Under the pieces are notes generated by a model, which saw only the letters and a list, made by a program, of their open reading frames with translations, did not search any database and had not been told where the DNA came from. A program made the position numbers and the translations under genes. Positions 35,727 through 44,442 of a stretch of DNA of 64,000 nucleotides are shown in pieces. The stretch is from assembly GCF_005166025.1 (NCBI RefSeq), contig NZ_CP028923.1, positions 4,280,001 through 4,344,000 on the forward strand, read 5' to 3'. Numbering within the stretch: position 1 is the stretch's first letter; every line of letters begins with the position of its first letter. The DNA comes from Mangrovivirga cuniculi (lineage in GTDB: Bacteria > Bacteroidota > Bacteroidia > Cytophagales > Cyclobacteriaceae).

Positions 35727-36302
35727 CTAAATAGCTTTTAAGTAGTCTACCAACTTATTCACTGCTTTACCACGATGAGAAATTTCATTTTTCTCGTGAG
35801 CTGACATTTCTGCAAAAGTTTTATTCTTTCCTTTGGGGATAAATACCGGGTCATATCCAAACCCTTCCTTTCCCGACTCAGATTGAGTAATTTCTCCTTC
35901 TGCTATTCCTTCGAATTGAATTTCTTTACCGTCAATTAATAAAGTAATTACCGTTCGAAAACGTGCTTTCCTATCAGCCTTACCGTGAAGTTCATTGAGC
36001 AACTTTTTAATATTATCCTGGTCATTTTTTTGTTCACCCGCATACCTGGCGGAGTAAACTCCCGGAGCACCACCCAGTGCATCTACCTCTAAACCGGTGT
36101 CATCTGCAAATACCGGGATAGAAACCTCCTGATAAACTTGTTCGGCCTTCTGCCTTGAATTTGCTTCAAGGGTATCGAAATCTTCTCTGAGTTCATGATA
36201 AATTCCTGCTTCATTTAGCGTTAGCAAATTGAACCTATCACCCAGCAAGGCCTGCACTTCTTTTACCTTGTTTTTGTTATTTGTTGCAAAGCAGATTTCC
36301 AT
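35727..36302 (-). CDS. rdgB: XTP/dITP diphosphatase (non-canonical purine NTP pyrophosphatase)
   Basis: The 191-residue protein opens with MEICFATNNKNKVKEVQALL and has FADDTGLEVDALGGAPGVYSARYAG and GFGYDPVFIP, the RdgB/HAM1 motifs. It removes deaminated purine nucleotides (ITP, dITP, XTP). A terminator hairpin ends six bases before its ATG. Confidence 0.96.
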   Translation of the reverse strand: MEICFATNNKNKVKEVQALLGDRFNLLTLNEAGIYHELREDFDTLEANSRQKAEQVYQEVSIPVFADDTGLEVDALGGAPGVYSARYAGEQKNDQDNIKKLLNELHGKADRKARFRTVITLLIDGKEIQFEGIAEGEITQSESGKEGFGYDPVFIPKGKNKTFAEMSAHEKNEISHRGKAVNKLVDYLKAI

Positions 36303-36307
36303 AGTAA

Positions 36308-36331
36308 TAAAAAACCCCGCCGAAGCGGGGT
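36308..36331 (-). terminator. Intrinsic terminator between the FKBP genes and rdgB
   Basis: On the minus strand ACCCCGC-TTCG-GCGGGGT is followed by TTTTTATTAC. It lies between the FKBP stop (36338) and the rdgB start (36302), so the T-run forms the ribosome-binding region of rdgB. Confidence 0.88.
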
Positions 36332-36337
36332 GATATT

Positions 36338-36898
36338 TTAATTTTGAACTTGTCTTACTTTAATGAAGAAATATAAATTAGTATTTCCCGGAATATTTTG
36401 AGTCCCTTGTTCTCCATAAGCCAGATCGGAAGGAATAAAAATAAATCCCTCATCTCCTTCTCTGAACTTCTCTACTCCTTCATCAAACCCCTGGATAACA
36501 CCAGAAGCAAAAGAAGTAAAAACAAATGTTCTTTCATCTCCTGTAGTTGGATCCCGTGATTCATCATAAATCTGATCGGTTTCCAAATCATGAAGGCGAT
36601 AATAAACTGCTACGCTTGAACCCGGTTCAACTTCAGGTCCGCTTCCTTCAACAGTTTTGTAATATCTAACACCACTATAAGTAGTGTCATAATCTACAAT
36701 ACCTTCATTTTCAAGATACGCTTCGATATCAGCCACATCTGCCATAATACTATCTCTGTTATTATCAGCAAATCTGCGATACTCCTCTGCCCTTATTTCA
36801 AGGGCCTCCTCAAAACTCTCTGTATCCTCATTTAGTCCACATGAAAAAAGAACCAGGGACACTAAAAATAGGTTAAAATATATTTTACTGTTCTTCAT
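36338..36898 (-). CDS. FKBP-type peptidyl-prolyl isomerase lipoprotein (second of a pair)
   Basis: The 186-residue protein has a lipoprotein signal with Cys20 (LVLFSCGLNED), a helical linker (ADIEAYLENEGI) and an FKBP domain from about residue 75 (GPEVEPGSSVAVYYRLHDLE, GVIQGFDEGVEKFREGDEG, LAYGEQGTQNIPGNTNLYFFI). It folds exported proteins at proline bonds. The start overlaps the first FKBP gene's end by 14 bases, so the two are co-translated. In gliding Bacteroidota, one such lipoprotein (GldI) supports gliding; assignment to it is not possible here. Confidence 0.9.
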   Translation of the reverse strand: MKNSKIYFNLFLVSLVLFSCGLNEDTESFEEALEIRAEEYRRFADNNRDSIMADVADIEAYLENEGIVDYDTTYSGVRYYKTVEGSGPEVEPGSSVAVYYRLHDLETDQIYDESRDPTTGDERTFVFTSFASGVIQGFDEGVEKFREGDEGFIFIPSDLAYGEQGTQNIPGNTNLYFFIKVRQVQN

Positions 36899-37754
36899 TT
36901 TCAGGATTAATATCTAATAATTCCACGTCAAAAATAAGTACTGAGTTAGGTGGAATTGATCTGTTTCCTCTCGGACCATAAGCCATAGAAGAAGGAATTA
37001 TGAATTTATATTCAGCACCCTCTTGCATAAGTTGTACACCTTCAGTCCAGCCAGGAATCACTCTGTTCAGAGGGAATGTTACTGGCTCTCCATTATCTTT
37101 AGAGCTTTCAAATTTAGTTCCATCCAGTAAAAACCCGGTATAGTGAACTTTTACAACATCTGAAGCCTCAGGAGATTCTCCTTCTCCTTCTTTAGTAACT
37201 ATATAATGAAGCCCTGATTCTGTAGATTCTACATTTTCAAGGTTGTTCTCTGCTATGTATTCTTCGATCTTAGCTAAATCTTCTTTCTTTTGCTTCTCCT
37301 GAAGTTTTTGATTTGCTTCAGTCATGTAAGTCATTCTGTCCTCAGCACTAAGAATATCAATTAACCCTAGTTCAACTTTCATTACAGTAGTTGAATCAAT
37401 GCTAGGAGGTAATCCAGGACCACCTTTGTAGAAATCAGTTGCAGGAATCTCAGCATAAATACTATCATTACTTGCTAAAAGCTGAAAAACCTCAACAATT
37501 GTACCTTCTTCTCTTTCTTTTAAAGTTGGCATAACAGGATAATCAGCCGGCATTCCTCTTTCTTGTGAAGAGTAAATTACTGAATCTCCTGCAGATAATT
37601 TCAGGTTCATAATGAAGAAATTACCAGAATCGGCCTCAACTTTAGTTTCTTCTCCTAAAGTCTGGTATTTGAAGCCTGAAGCAGTTGTTTTTTCTTCTTG
37701 TTCACAAGCTGCCAAAGCAACTAATGATGCAACCATCAAAAAATATTTTTTCAT
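36885..37754 (-). CDS. FKBP-type peptidyl-prolyl isomerase lipoprotein (first of a pair)
   Basis: The 289-residue protein has a lipoprotein signal (SLVALAACEQEE, Cys17), an N-terminal half with FKBP-like beta text (ADSGNFFIMNLKLSAGDSVI), a charged helix (EANQKLQEKQKKEDLAKIEE) and a complete C-terminal FKBP domain (DVVKVHYTGFLLDGTKFESS, RVIPGWTEGVQLMQEGAEYK, MAYGPRGNRSIPPNSVLIFD). It is likely a periplasmic folding factor. It lies between nrnA (11 bases upstream) and the second FKBP gene. Confidence 0.92.
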   Translation of the reverse strand: MKKYFLMVASLVALAACEQEEKTTASGFKYQTLGEETKVEADSGNFFIMNLKLSAGDSVIYSSQERGMPADYPVMPTLKEREEGTIVEVFQLLASNDSIYAEIPATDFYKGGPGLPPSIDSTTVMKVELGLIDILSAEDRMTYMTEANQKLQEKQKKEDLAKIEEYIAENNLENVESTESGLHYIVTKEGEGESPEASDVVKVHYTGFLLDGTKFESSKDNGEPVTFPLNRVIPGWTEGVQLMQEGAEYKFIIPSSMAYGPRGNRSIPPNSVLIFDVELLDINPENEEQ

Positions 37755-37765
37755 AGTGGTTTGTT

Positions 37766-38794
37766 TTAATATGTAGTTTTTAGTTTTTCCTTTTTGTGTT
37801 CCCTTAATATTGTAAGGAATTTATCAACTGTATCTTCCAAAGATAGATCACTTTTCCCACCTGCTGCATTTTTATGGCCTCCACCATTAAAATATTCAGC
37901 AGCTATCTCATTTACAGCTATTTCTGTTACACTCCTGAAAGATATTTTAACTCCTTCTTCCCTTTCGGTAAACATGGCAGCTATTTTAACGCCCTCCATC
38001 GAAAGAGCATAATTTACTATTCCTTCCGTGTCGCCGGTTTTCGATTTAAACCTGGTTAAATCATCTGCTGATATAGAAAAATAAGCTGTTTCCAGATCAG
38101 GGATAATAGTTAAATTCTCATATAAAGCCCAGCCTAGAAATTTCATCCTTTCAGGACTGTTATTATCGTAAATCAATCGTGACACCTTATTAATGTCAGC
38201 TCCATGTCCGATTAACTGACCAACAACTTCATGAACATGTTTTGTCGTATTACTATGCCTGAAAGATCCAGTATCAGTCATAATACCGGCATAAAGTGCC
38301 TCAGCAATATCAGTATCAATCAGATCTGATTCATCCATGTCGACGAGCAGATCATAGACTAACTCAGCTGTGGCAGCTGCTCCTGTATCCCAAAATACAT
38401 ATTGGGCAAAATCCTGAGGATTCTGATGATGATCGATCAATACTTTCTCAGAATCTGATTTTTCAACTAATTCACCTAAGCCGTTAATACGACTTAAACA
38501 TGAAAAATCAAGACAAAAGATCAAATCAGCTTCAGCTACTTTTGAGGTAATAACTTTCATTACTTTAGCATCTTCCTCATCGTAGATAATAACATCATCA
38601 TTACCTTTCATCCAATGTAAAAACCCGGGGTAATCTGATGGAGTGATTACTTGCACTTCATGTCCTCGCTTTATCAAATATCCCGCTAATCCTAAAGAAG
38701 ACCCCAATGCATCTGCATCAGGTTTATGATGCGTTGTAATAACGATCTTCCTAGGTATGTTCAATTTCTCTTTTAGTGCCTGGGTATGTTCCAT
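37766..38794 (-). CDS. nrnA: DHH/DHHA1 phosphoesterase, NrnA-like oligoribonuclease / pAp phosphatase
   Basis: The 342-residue protein has the DHH motifs TTHHKPDADALGSSLGLAGY, DLIFCLDFSCLS, LIDHHQNP and MTDTGSFRHSN, and the DHHA1 end EYFNGGGHKNAAGGKSDL. It degrades very short RNA and removes phosphate from pAp. It begins the group nrnA-FKBP-FKBP on the minus strand. Confidence 0.9.
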   Translation of the reverse strand: MEHTQALKEKLNIPRKIVITTHHKPDADALGSSLGLAGYLIKRGHEVQVITPSDYPGFLHWMKGNDDVIIYDEEDAKVMKVITSKVAEADLIFCLDFSCLSRINGLGELVEKSDSEKVLIDHHQNPQDFAQYVFWDTGAAATAELVYDLLVDMDESDLIDTDIAEALYAGIMTDTGSFRHSNTTKHVHEVVGQLIGHGADINKVSRLIYDNNSPERMKFLGWALYENLTIIPDLETAYFSISADDLTRFKSKTGDTEGIVNYALSMEGVKIAAMFTEREEGVKISFRSVTEIAVNEIAAEYFNGGGHKNAAGGKSDLSLEDTVDKFLTILREHKKEKLKTTY

Positions 38795-39002
38795 TAATAT
38801 TTAAAAATCCAACCTTAACGGATGGCCTTTTGTTAACGTGCAAAAGTGTAAATAAATAAACAGATATCAAACTTTGATCTCATTTAGACAATGCTCATGT
38901 AACTAATCGGTTACAATTGTATAATAAAATAACGGAATAATCTAAAAACAAATCCTATATCTTTTAACAATAATTTAATCTATATCTATAAATATCATTA
39001 GG

Positions 39003-39029
39003 TTGAATGGCAGGGACTTGCTAATTTTG
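39003..39029 (+). promoter_or_regulatory. Promoter TTG-N16-TAATTTTG for ndk
   Basis: TTG at 39003-39005 and TAATTTTG at 39022-39029 match the Bacteroidota pattern. Transcription would begin near 39036, 29 bases before the ndk start. Confidence 0.68.
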
Positions 39030-39064
39030 CGGCGCAATCTAAAATAATAAAAATTAATTTTAAC

Positions 39065-39484
39065 ATGGCAGGAAACAGAACGTTTACCATGATCAAACCT
39101 GATGCTGTAAGCGCAGGTAATGTTGGAGCGATCATCAAAATGATCCAGGAAGCAGGCTTCTCTATCAAAGCAATGAAAATGACTAAAATGAGTGCTGAGA
39201 GAGCAGGTCAGTTTTACGAAGTTCACAAAGAGCGCCCGTTTTACAATGACTTATGCGAATATATGTCTTCAGGAGCTATCGTACCGATGATTCTTGAAAA
39301 AGACAATGCAGTAGAAGATTTCAGAACTTTAATTGGTGCAACAAACCCTAAAGAAGCTGCAGAAGGTACAATCAGAGCTTTGTTTGCTGAATCTATCGAA
39401 GCAAATGCTATCCACGGATCAGATTCTGATGATAATGCAGAGATCGAGGGTAAATTCTTCTTTGCTAAGACTGAAGAATTTTAA
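39065..39484 (+). CDS. ndk: Nucleoside-diphosphate kinase
   Basis: The 139-residue protein is a full-length NDK with [11 protein letters not shown] at the N-terminus and the active-site histidine H117 in [15 protein letters not shown]. It balances NTP and dNTP pools by passing phosphate from ATP. It is a single gene with its own promoter and terminator. Confidence 0.97.
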   Translation: MAGNRTFTMIKPDAVSAGNVGAIIKMIQEAGFSIKAMKMTKMSAERAGQFYEVHKERPFYNDLCEYMSSGAIVPMILEKDNAVEDFRTLIGATNPKEAAEGTIRALFAESIEANAIHGSDSDDNAEIEGKFFFAKTEEF

Positions 39485-39505
39485 TTACTGATTAAGATCA
39501 GATAT

Positions 39506-39538
39506 AAAAAAGCAATCCTTAACCGGATTGCTTTTTTT
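39506..39538. terminator. Bidirectional intrinsic terminator
   Basis: AAAAAAGCAATCC (39506-39518) pairs with GGATTGCTTTTTT (39525-39537) around six bases. It serves ndk and also overlaps the stop codon of the convergent flippase-like gene. Confidence 0.9.
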
Positions 39539-40646
39539 ACATTTTAATTTCTTCTTTAGCCTTTTCCATTTCCTTCGTTTTCACATCCCTGTTATAAATC
39601 CTTCTTATCCATTGAGGAAGAAACAGCACTCCTATTAACAGATAAAAATAGTATGTGAATAAGCGCCATAATATAGCAGTTCCTAGGGTATTTACTCCAA
39701 GATAACTATTGTAAAATAAATCAAAAGATACTTCCGCGGTACCACTACTTCCCGGTGTTGGAGATATCAGCATTATTACCCACATAATCACCTCTTTACC
39801 CAGAATATCAAGATGCTCTATAAATGTTACTGATGCGAATGAAGCGATGATACAGTTTAACATCAGGTATCGAGCTGTCCAGATGAAATAAGTAGAAATA
39901 GTAATCTTAGACCAGTATTTCCAATCCTTACCTTTTAGCTGTCTGGAAGCAAGTATTATATCATCTCCATTTTTTGCCGCAGCATGTCTGAATTTTCTTA
40001 AGAATTTTATAGAAGTGAGTCTCAATAATATCCACTTAAATGCCCTTGGTCTGAAAAACAAAGCATAACTCATTACTGAGGTATAAACCAGAATAAGTGA
40101 AAAACTGATCCAAAATAAATTTTCCAGTCCCTTGTCTACATTAAACTCCATTCCAAAAAGAGTAAACGATTCCTGCAATTCAGGAAATATATTACCGGAA
40201 GTTAAAAGTATTACAAGGGGAGCTACGGTAAGAAAATACAGGTTGTCAAATATTGCTGTCAGCATTACAAATGATAGCGAACGACCAAAAGACATTCTCT
40301 CCATCATCAAAATAAAAACAGCTACTGCAGTTCCGCCAACTACAGATGGTGTAACTGCCGAAGCAAACTCCCATAGTATAATAACATAGAAGGCACCACT
40401 CCAATTTATTTCATGATTAGTCAGTACCCTTATACGGTACATATACCCCAGATCGCGTGCGATCAGAACAAATACTGCCAGAAGTAAAGGCAGAGCTTTC
40501 GCATTGAAAATATTTGACAAATCCGAGAGGGTCATATCCGGATCCGACCAGAATAAATAAAAAACAATAGCCAGACCAATGGCTACAGGTATCCAGACCT
40601 TTCTGGGGTTTAATGTTTCAAAAGCTTTCTTGGCATTAATCTCCAT
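39537..40646 (-). CDS. Flippase-like membrane protein (lysylphosphatidylglycerol synthase TM-region family)
   Basis: The 369-residue protein has about eight membrane helices and the family's marks: FEFASAVTPSVVGGTAVAVF-like text (near residue 92-110) and MLISPTPGSSGTAEVSFDLF (about 290-310). Members (YbhN/UPF0104, MprF N-domain) are thought to flip lipids. The scpA stop lies only 6 bases upstream of its start, so the two are in one operon. Confidence 0.85.
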   Translation of the reverse strand: MEINAKKAFETLNPRKVWIPVAIGLAIVFYLFWSDPDMTLSDLSNIFNAKALPLLLAVFVLIARDLGYMYRIRVLTNHEINWSGAFYVIILWEFASAVTPSVVGGTAVAVFILMMERMSFGRSLSFVMLTAIFDNLYFLTVAPLVILLTSGNIFPELQESFTLFGMEFNVDKGLENLFWISFSLILVYTSVMSYALFFRPRAFKWILLRLTSIKFLRKFRHAAAKNGDDIILASRQLKGKDWKYWSKITISTYFIWTARYLMLNCIIASFASVTFIEHLDILGKEVIMWVIMLISPTPGSSGTAEVSFDLFYNSYLGVNTLGTAILWRLFTYYFYLLIGVLFLPQWIRRIYNRDVKTKEMEKAKEEIKM

Positions 40647-40652
40647 TAAGTA

Positions 40653-41399
40653 TTATGCTTCTTGCAGTTCTATCTTTTCAATCCAAAAATTATTGAACCC
40701 TTCTCCGATATGTAATGTAACTAAGTTGAGCTGCAGAAGTTCCAGAATAGACAGGAAATTAAATATTACAGCGATTTTATCTGGTTGTTTGGATATCACT
40801 TCCTCAAAGCTGATCCTGGGTTTATTCCCCAGCCAATTCAGAATTCGCTGTTTTTGTGTATCAATTGTATAAGGATATTGTACTACCTCATGACGAGGTT
40901 TTGATTGCTCAATCTCATATCTTTCGAGGACCTTTCTATATACCTTTAATAATTTAAAAAGATCAATATCCTGTAATTCAGCTTCAACATTAGTGCTCTC
41001 AGATAATTTTCTCAGCTCCTTGGTGATGTTCCCTCTTTTATCGCGAGTAACCCGATCACCTTCCATATCTGACAGCTCTTTAATTACTGACTTATACTTT
41101 TTATACTCGAGAAGGTGTCTGACTAACTCATCACGCGGATCGATCTCATTTCCTTCTTCATCGAGTTCGGGTCTGGGCAGTAGCATCTTAGACTTAATGC
41201 GCATTAAAGTCGAAGCAACAAGAATAAATTCACTTGCAACCTCGATGTTCATTTGTTCCAGATGCTTCAGGTAATCTAAAAAATCGAGCGTGATCTTACT
41301 GATCGGGATATCATAAATATCCAACTCATCCCTTTCTATAAAGAAGAGTAAAAGGTCAAAAGGACCCTCGAACAAAGGTAGTTTAATTTCGAAGCTCAA
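40653..41399 (-). CDS. scpA: Segregation and condensation protein A
   Basis: The 248-residue protein has the ScpA opening FEIKLPLFEGPFDLLLFFIE and DIYDIPISKITLDFLDYL, the central acidic stretch (RPELDEEGNEIDPRDELVRH) and the C-terminal winged-helix segment IAVIFNFLSILELLQLNLVT. It is the kleisin of the SMC-ScpAB complex that organises chromosomes. scpB is not adjacent. Confidence 0.95.
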   Translation of the reverse strand: MSFEIKLPLFEGPFDLLLFFIERDELDIYDIPISKITLDFLDYLKHLEQMNIEVASEFILVASTLMRIKSKMLLPRPELDEEGNEIDPRDELVRHLLEYKKYKSVIKELSDMEGDRVTRDKRGNITKELRKLSESTNVEAELQDIDLFKLLKVYRKVLERYEIEQSKPRHEVVQYPYTIDTQKQRILNWLGNKPRISFEEVISKQPDKIAVIFNFLSILELLQLNLVTLHIGEGFNNFWIEKIELQEA

Positions 41400-41454
41400 T
41401 ATTTTAAAGATTTTTAACCTGTGTAATTTAAACCGTACAAGTCAAGTTGCCTTG

Positions 41455-41462
41455 CAAATATA
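41455..41462 (-). promoter_or_regulatory. Candidate -7 element TATATTTG for scpA
   Basis: TATATTTG on the minus strand fits TAnnTTTG, 56 bases before the scpA start. The nearest TTTG upstream is too close (11 bases), so the call is weak. It lies back-to-back with the dxs promoter. Confidence 0.35.
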
Positions 41463-41465
41463 CCA

Positions 41466-41492
41466 TTGGTATTCAAAAAATATATAATTTTG
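41466..41492 (+). promoter_or_regulatory. Promoter TTG-N16-TAATTTTG for dxs
   Basis: TTG 41466-41468 and TAATTTTG 41485-41492 have the same spacing and the same -7 element as the ndk promoter. The 5' leader would be about 80 bases. Confidence 0.66.
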
Positions 41493-41578
41493 CAGTAGAT
41501 AAGAAAAAGTTTATCTTTAAAAATACAAACATTATAAATTATTGACAGTTTAAGCTGTAAACATTTTAAAATAGCCTT

Positions 41579-43501
41579 ATGTTAATCAAGCCCGGCAAAT
41601 TACTGGCGGAAGTAAACAGTCCAGAAGACTTAAAAAAACTTGACAAGTCACAGCTTAAAGCTTTTTGTGACGAACTCAGGCAATTTATCGTAGATAGCGT
41701 TTCGGTTTATGGTGGTCACTTCGGAGCCAGTTTGGGTGTAGTGGAATTAACTACTGCCTTACATTATGTTTATAACACACCAGACGATCAATTGGTCTGG
41801 GATGTTGGACACCAGGCATACGGGCACAAAATAATCACAGGGCGAAGAGATCAATTTCATACAAACAGAAAATACGGTGGTCTTTCAGGCTTCCCTAAGA
41901 TCAAAGAAAGCGAATATGATGCTTTTGGTGTAGGTCACAGTTCTACATCGATTTCCGCAGCTCTTGGTATGTCAATAGCTTCAAAACTTGATAACAATAA
42001 GGACAAACAACATATAGCTGTAATAGGCGACGGAGCGATGACAGGTGGAATTGCTTTTGAAGGAATGAACCAGGCTGGAGTTCTCAACTCTAATCTCACA
42101 ATTGTTCTGAATGACAATTGTATGTCTATTGATCCAAATGTCGGCGCTTTAAAAGATTATCTGACAGATATTACTACCTCTCATACATATAACAAAATGA
42201 GAGATGATGTCTGGCACCTCCTCGGTAAGATCAGCAAATTTGGCCCTAATGCCAGGGAAGTTGTTTCCAAAGTTGAAACCAGTATTAAGTCTTTCCTTTT
42301 AAAACAAAGCAACTTATTTGAATCATTTAATTTAAGATACTTTGGTCCGGTTGATGGCCATGATGTAGATCACCTGGTAGAGATATTCAATGACCTTAAA
42401 GATATTCCGGGACCAAAAATCCTGCATTGTGTAACACGAAAAGGAAAGGGATATAAACCTGCTGAAAACGGTAACCAAACTACCTGGCATGCACCGGGGA
42501 CATTTGATAAGATTACCGGAGAAATTCATAAAAAAGTAAACGAAAAACCACAGCCTCCTAAATACCAGGATGTATTTGGACATACTCTGGTAGAGTTAGC
42601 TGAAAAAAATAAAGATATCGTCGGTATCACTCCGGCCATGCCTTCAGGGAGTAGTATGAAGATCATGATGGAAGCAATTCCTGAAAGAGCTTTCGATGTG
42701 GATATTGCTGAGCAACATGCAGTTACATTTTCTGCGGGACTGGCAACTCAAGGGAAAATTCCTTTTTGTAATATTTATTCCAGCTTCATGCAAAGAGCAT
42801 ACGACCAGGTTATACACGACGTGTGTATACAAAATCTTCATGTGATTTTCTGCCTTGACAGGGCCGGTATTGCCGGAGCTGACGGAGCAACTCATCACGG
42901 GGCTTACGACCTGGCTTATATGCGATGCATACCAAATAATGTGGTAGCTGCCCCGATGAATGAATCAGAACTCAGAAATATGATGTACACTGCGCATCTT
43001 CCAAGAGAAGGCGCATTTACAATCAGATATCCAAGAGGCAAGGGTGTAATGCCTGACTGGAAAACACCTATGAAGGAGATTGAAGTTGGAACTGGCCGCT
43101 GCATCAAACAGGGTAAGGACCTTGCAATCTTAACCATAGGGCATATTGGAAATTATGCTGTTGAAGTAACAGACCGCTTATCTAAGCAGGGCATCGAAAT
43201 TGGCCATTATGATATGCGATTTGTAAAACCGCTGGATGAAGAGCTGCTACACGATATTTTTAAAAATTACGATAAGGTAATCACTGTGGAAGATGGTTGT
43301 CTTCCTGGAGGTTTCGGATCTGCGATTTTAGAATTTATGGCAGAAAATGGTTATTCAGCTAAGGTAAAGAGACTTGGCATACCTGACAGACTTGTAGAAC
43401 ACGGCGAACAGCCAGAGCTACATAAAGAATGTGGCTATGATCCGGAAGGCATTTATGAAACTTGTCTGGAACAATTAGAAATTACTGTACCAAAAGCTTA
43501 A
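41579..43501 (+). CDS. dxs: 1-deoxy-D-xylulose-5-phosphate synthase
   Basis: This 640-residue protein is full length. It has the first thiamine-diphosphate domain (WDVGHQAYGHKIITGRRD; GDGAMTGGIAFEGMN; LNDNCMSIDPNVG), the pyrimidine domain (FDVDIAEQHAVTFSAGLA; HHGAYDLAYMRCIPN) and the transketolase C domain. It joins pyruvate and glyceraldehyde-3-phosphate in the first step of the non-mevalonate isoprenoid pathway. The alpha/beta hydrolase gene follows after 19 bases and is probably co-transcribed. Confidence 0.97.
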   Translation: MLIKPGKLLAEVNSPEDLKKLDKSQLKAFCDELRQFIVDSVSVYGGHFGASLGVVELTTALHYVYNTPDDQLVWDVGHQAYGHKIITGRRDQFHTNRKYGGLSGFPKIKESEYDAFGVGHSSTSISAALGMSIASKLDNNKDKQHIAVIGDGAMTGGIAFEGMNQAGVLNSNLTIVLNDNCMSIDPNVGALKDYLTDITTSHTYNKMRDDVWHLLGKISKFGPNAREVVSKVETSIKSFLLKQSNLFESFNLRYFGPVDGHDVDHLVEIFNDLKDIPGPKILHCVTRKGKGYKPAENGNQTTWHAPGTFDKITGEIHKKVNEKPQPPKYQDVFGHTLVELAEKNKDIVGITPAMPSGSSMKIMMEAIPERAFDVDIAEQHAVTFSAGLATQGKIPFCNIYSSFMQRAYDQVIHDVCIQNLHVIFCLDRAGIAGADGATHHGAYDLAYMRCIPNNVVAAPMNESELRNMMYTAHLPREGAFTIRYPRGKGVMPDWKTPMKEIEVGTGRCIKQGKDLAILTIGHIGNYAVEVTDRLSKQGIEIGHYDMRFVKPLDEELLHDIFKNYDKVITVEDGCLPGGFGSAILEFMAENGYSAKVKRLGIPDRLVEHGEQPELHKECGYDPEGIYETCLEQLEITVPKA

Positions 43502-43520
43502 TCGATCACGTTATATTGGC

Positions 43521-44303
43521 ATGACGATTTATCATCAGGAAGCAGGCAAGGGCCCTGCAGTAGTATTGTTACATGGATTTTGTGAAGACAATAGTCTCTG
43601 GAATGGTCTGATAGACACATTGGGCAGAGATTATCGAGTCTTAGCTCCGGACCTCCCGGGTTTTGGAAAATCAAATCCACTGGATGAGAAAATATCCATT
43701 GAAAGAGTAGCGGATGTGATTAAAGCATGGATGGATCATCACCATCTTGAAGATGTTCATTTGATTGGACATTCTTTAGGAGGTTATATCGCTTTGGCTA
43801 TTGCAGATAAATACCCTGAAGCACTTTCCTCACTGGGTCTTTTTCACTCCACAGCTTATGCTGATACAATCGAAAAGAAAGGAACCCGTGACAATGTCAT
43901 TTCTTTTGTAAGAAATAATGGTGTTCAAAAATTTATTTCTTCATTTGTGTCTCCACTTTTTCATTATTCTAACCGAGGTGAACTTAAGGACACCATCGAT
44001 GAAATGGTTGAGATCGGAAAACAGGTTGATCAGGAAGTACTGATCGAATATACGGAGGCCATGCGCGACCGCGTAGACAGAAGATATGTTCTGCGAAATT
44101 TCAAGAAGCCAATAATGTTTATTGCCGGAGCGGAAGACAGTGCTGTACCAAGAATGCACAGTGAAAACCAAATAGAAGACCTTCACTCTGACAATTGTGT
44201 TATGCTGGATAATACTTGTCACATGGGTATGTATGAAAGAAAAGCGGAAACGGAAAATTTTATTAAAGGCTTTCTTGAAAGAGTTGAAGCACTTCAACAC
44301 TAA
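43521..44303 (+). CDS. Alpha/beta hydrolase
   Basis: The 260-residue protein has the oxyanion-hole motif LLHGFCEDNSLW, nucleophile GHSLGGY (Ser85), the acid in AGAEDSAVP and a histidine in NTCHMGMYERK near the end. It has no signal peptide, so it acts in the cytoplasm. The substrate class (esterase, lactonase or other) cannot be told. Confidence 0.9.
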   Translation: MTIYHQEAGKGPAVVLLHGFCEDNSLWNGLIDTLGRDYRVLAPDLPGFGKSNPLDEKISIERVADVIKAWMDHHHLEDVHLIGHSLGGYIALAIADKYPEALSSLGLFHSTAYADTIEKKGTRDNVISFVRNNGVQKFISSFVSPLFHYSNRGELKDTIDEMVEIGKQVDQEVLIEYTEAMRDRVDRRYVLRNFKKPIMFIAGAEDSAVPRMHSENQIEDLHSDNCVMLDNTCHMGMYERKAETENFIKGFLERVEALQH

Positions 44304-44442
44304 AAATAAAAAAACACAAATTCTCATAACCTCTTCTACTAAGGATTTCTGACCGCACTTTACTTCATTTTAAAGAATTTTTAAATCATTTGGCTATTAA
44401 CTAATTATTTAGTTAATTGGTGATTCAACTTATTCTAAGCTT

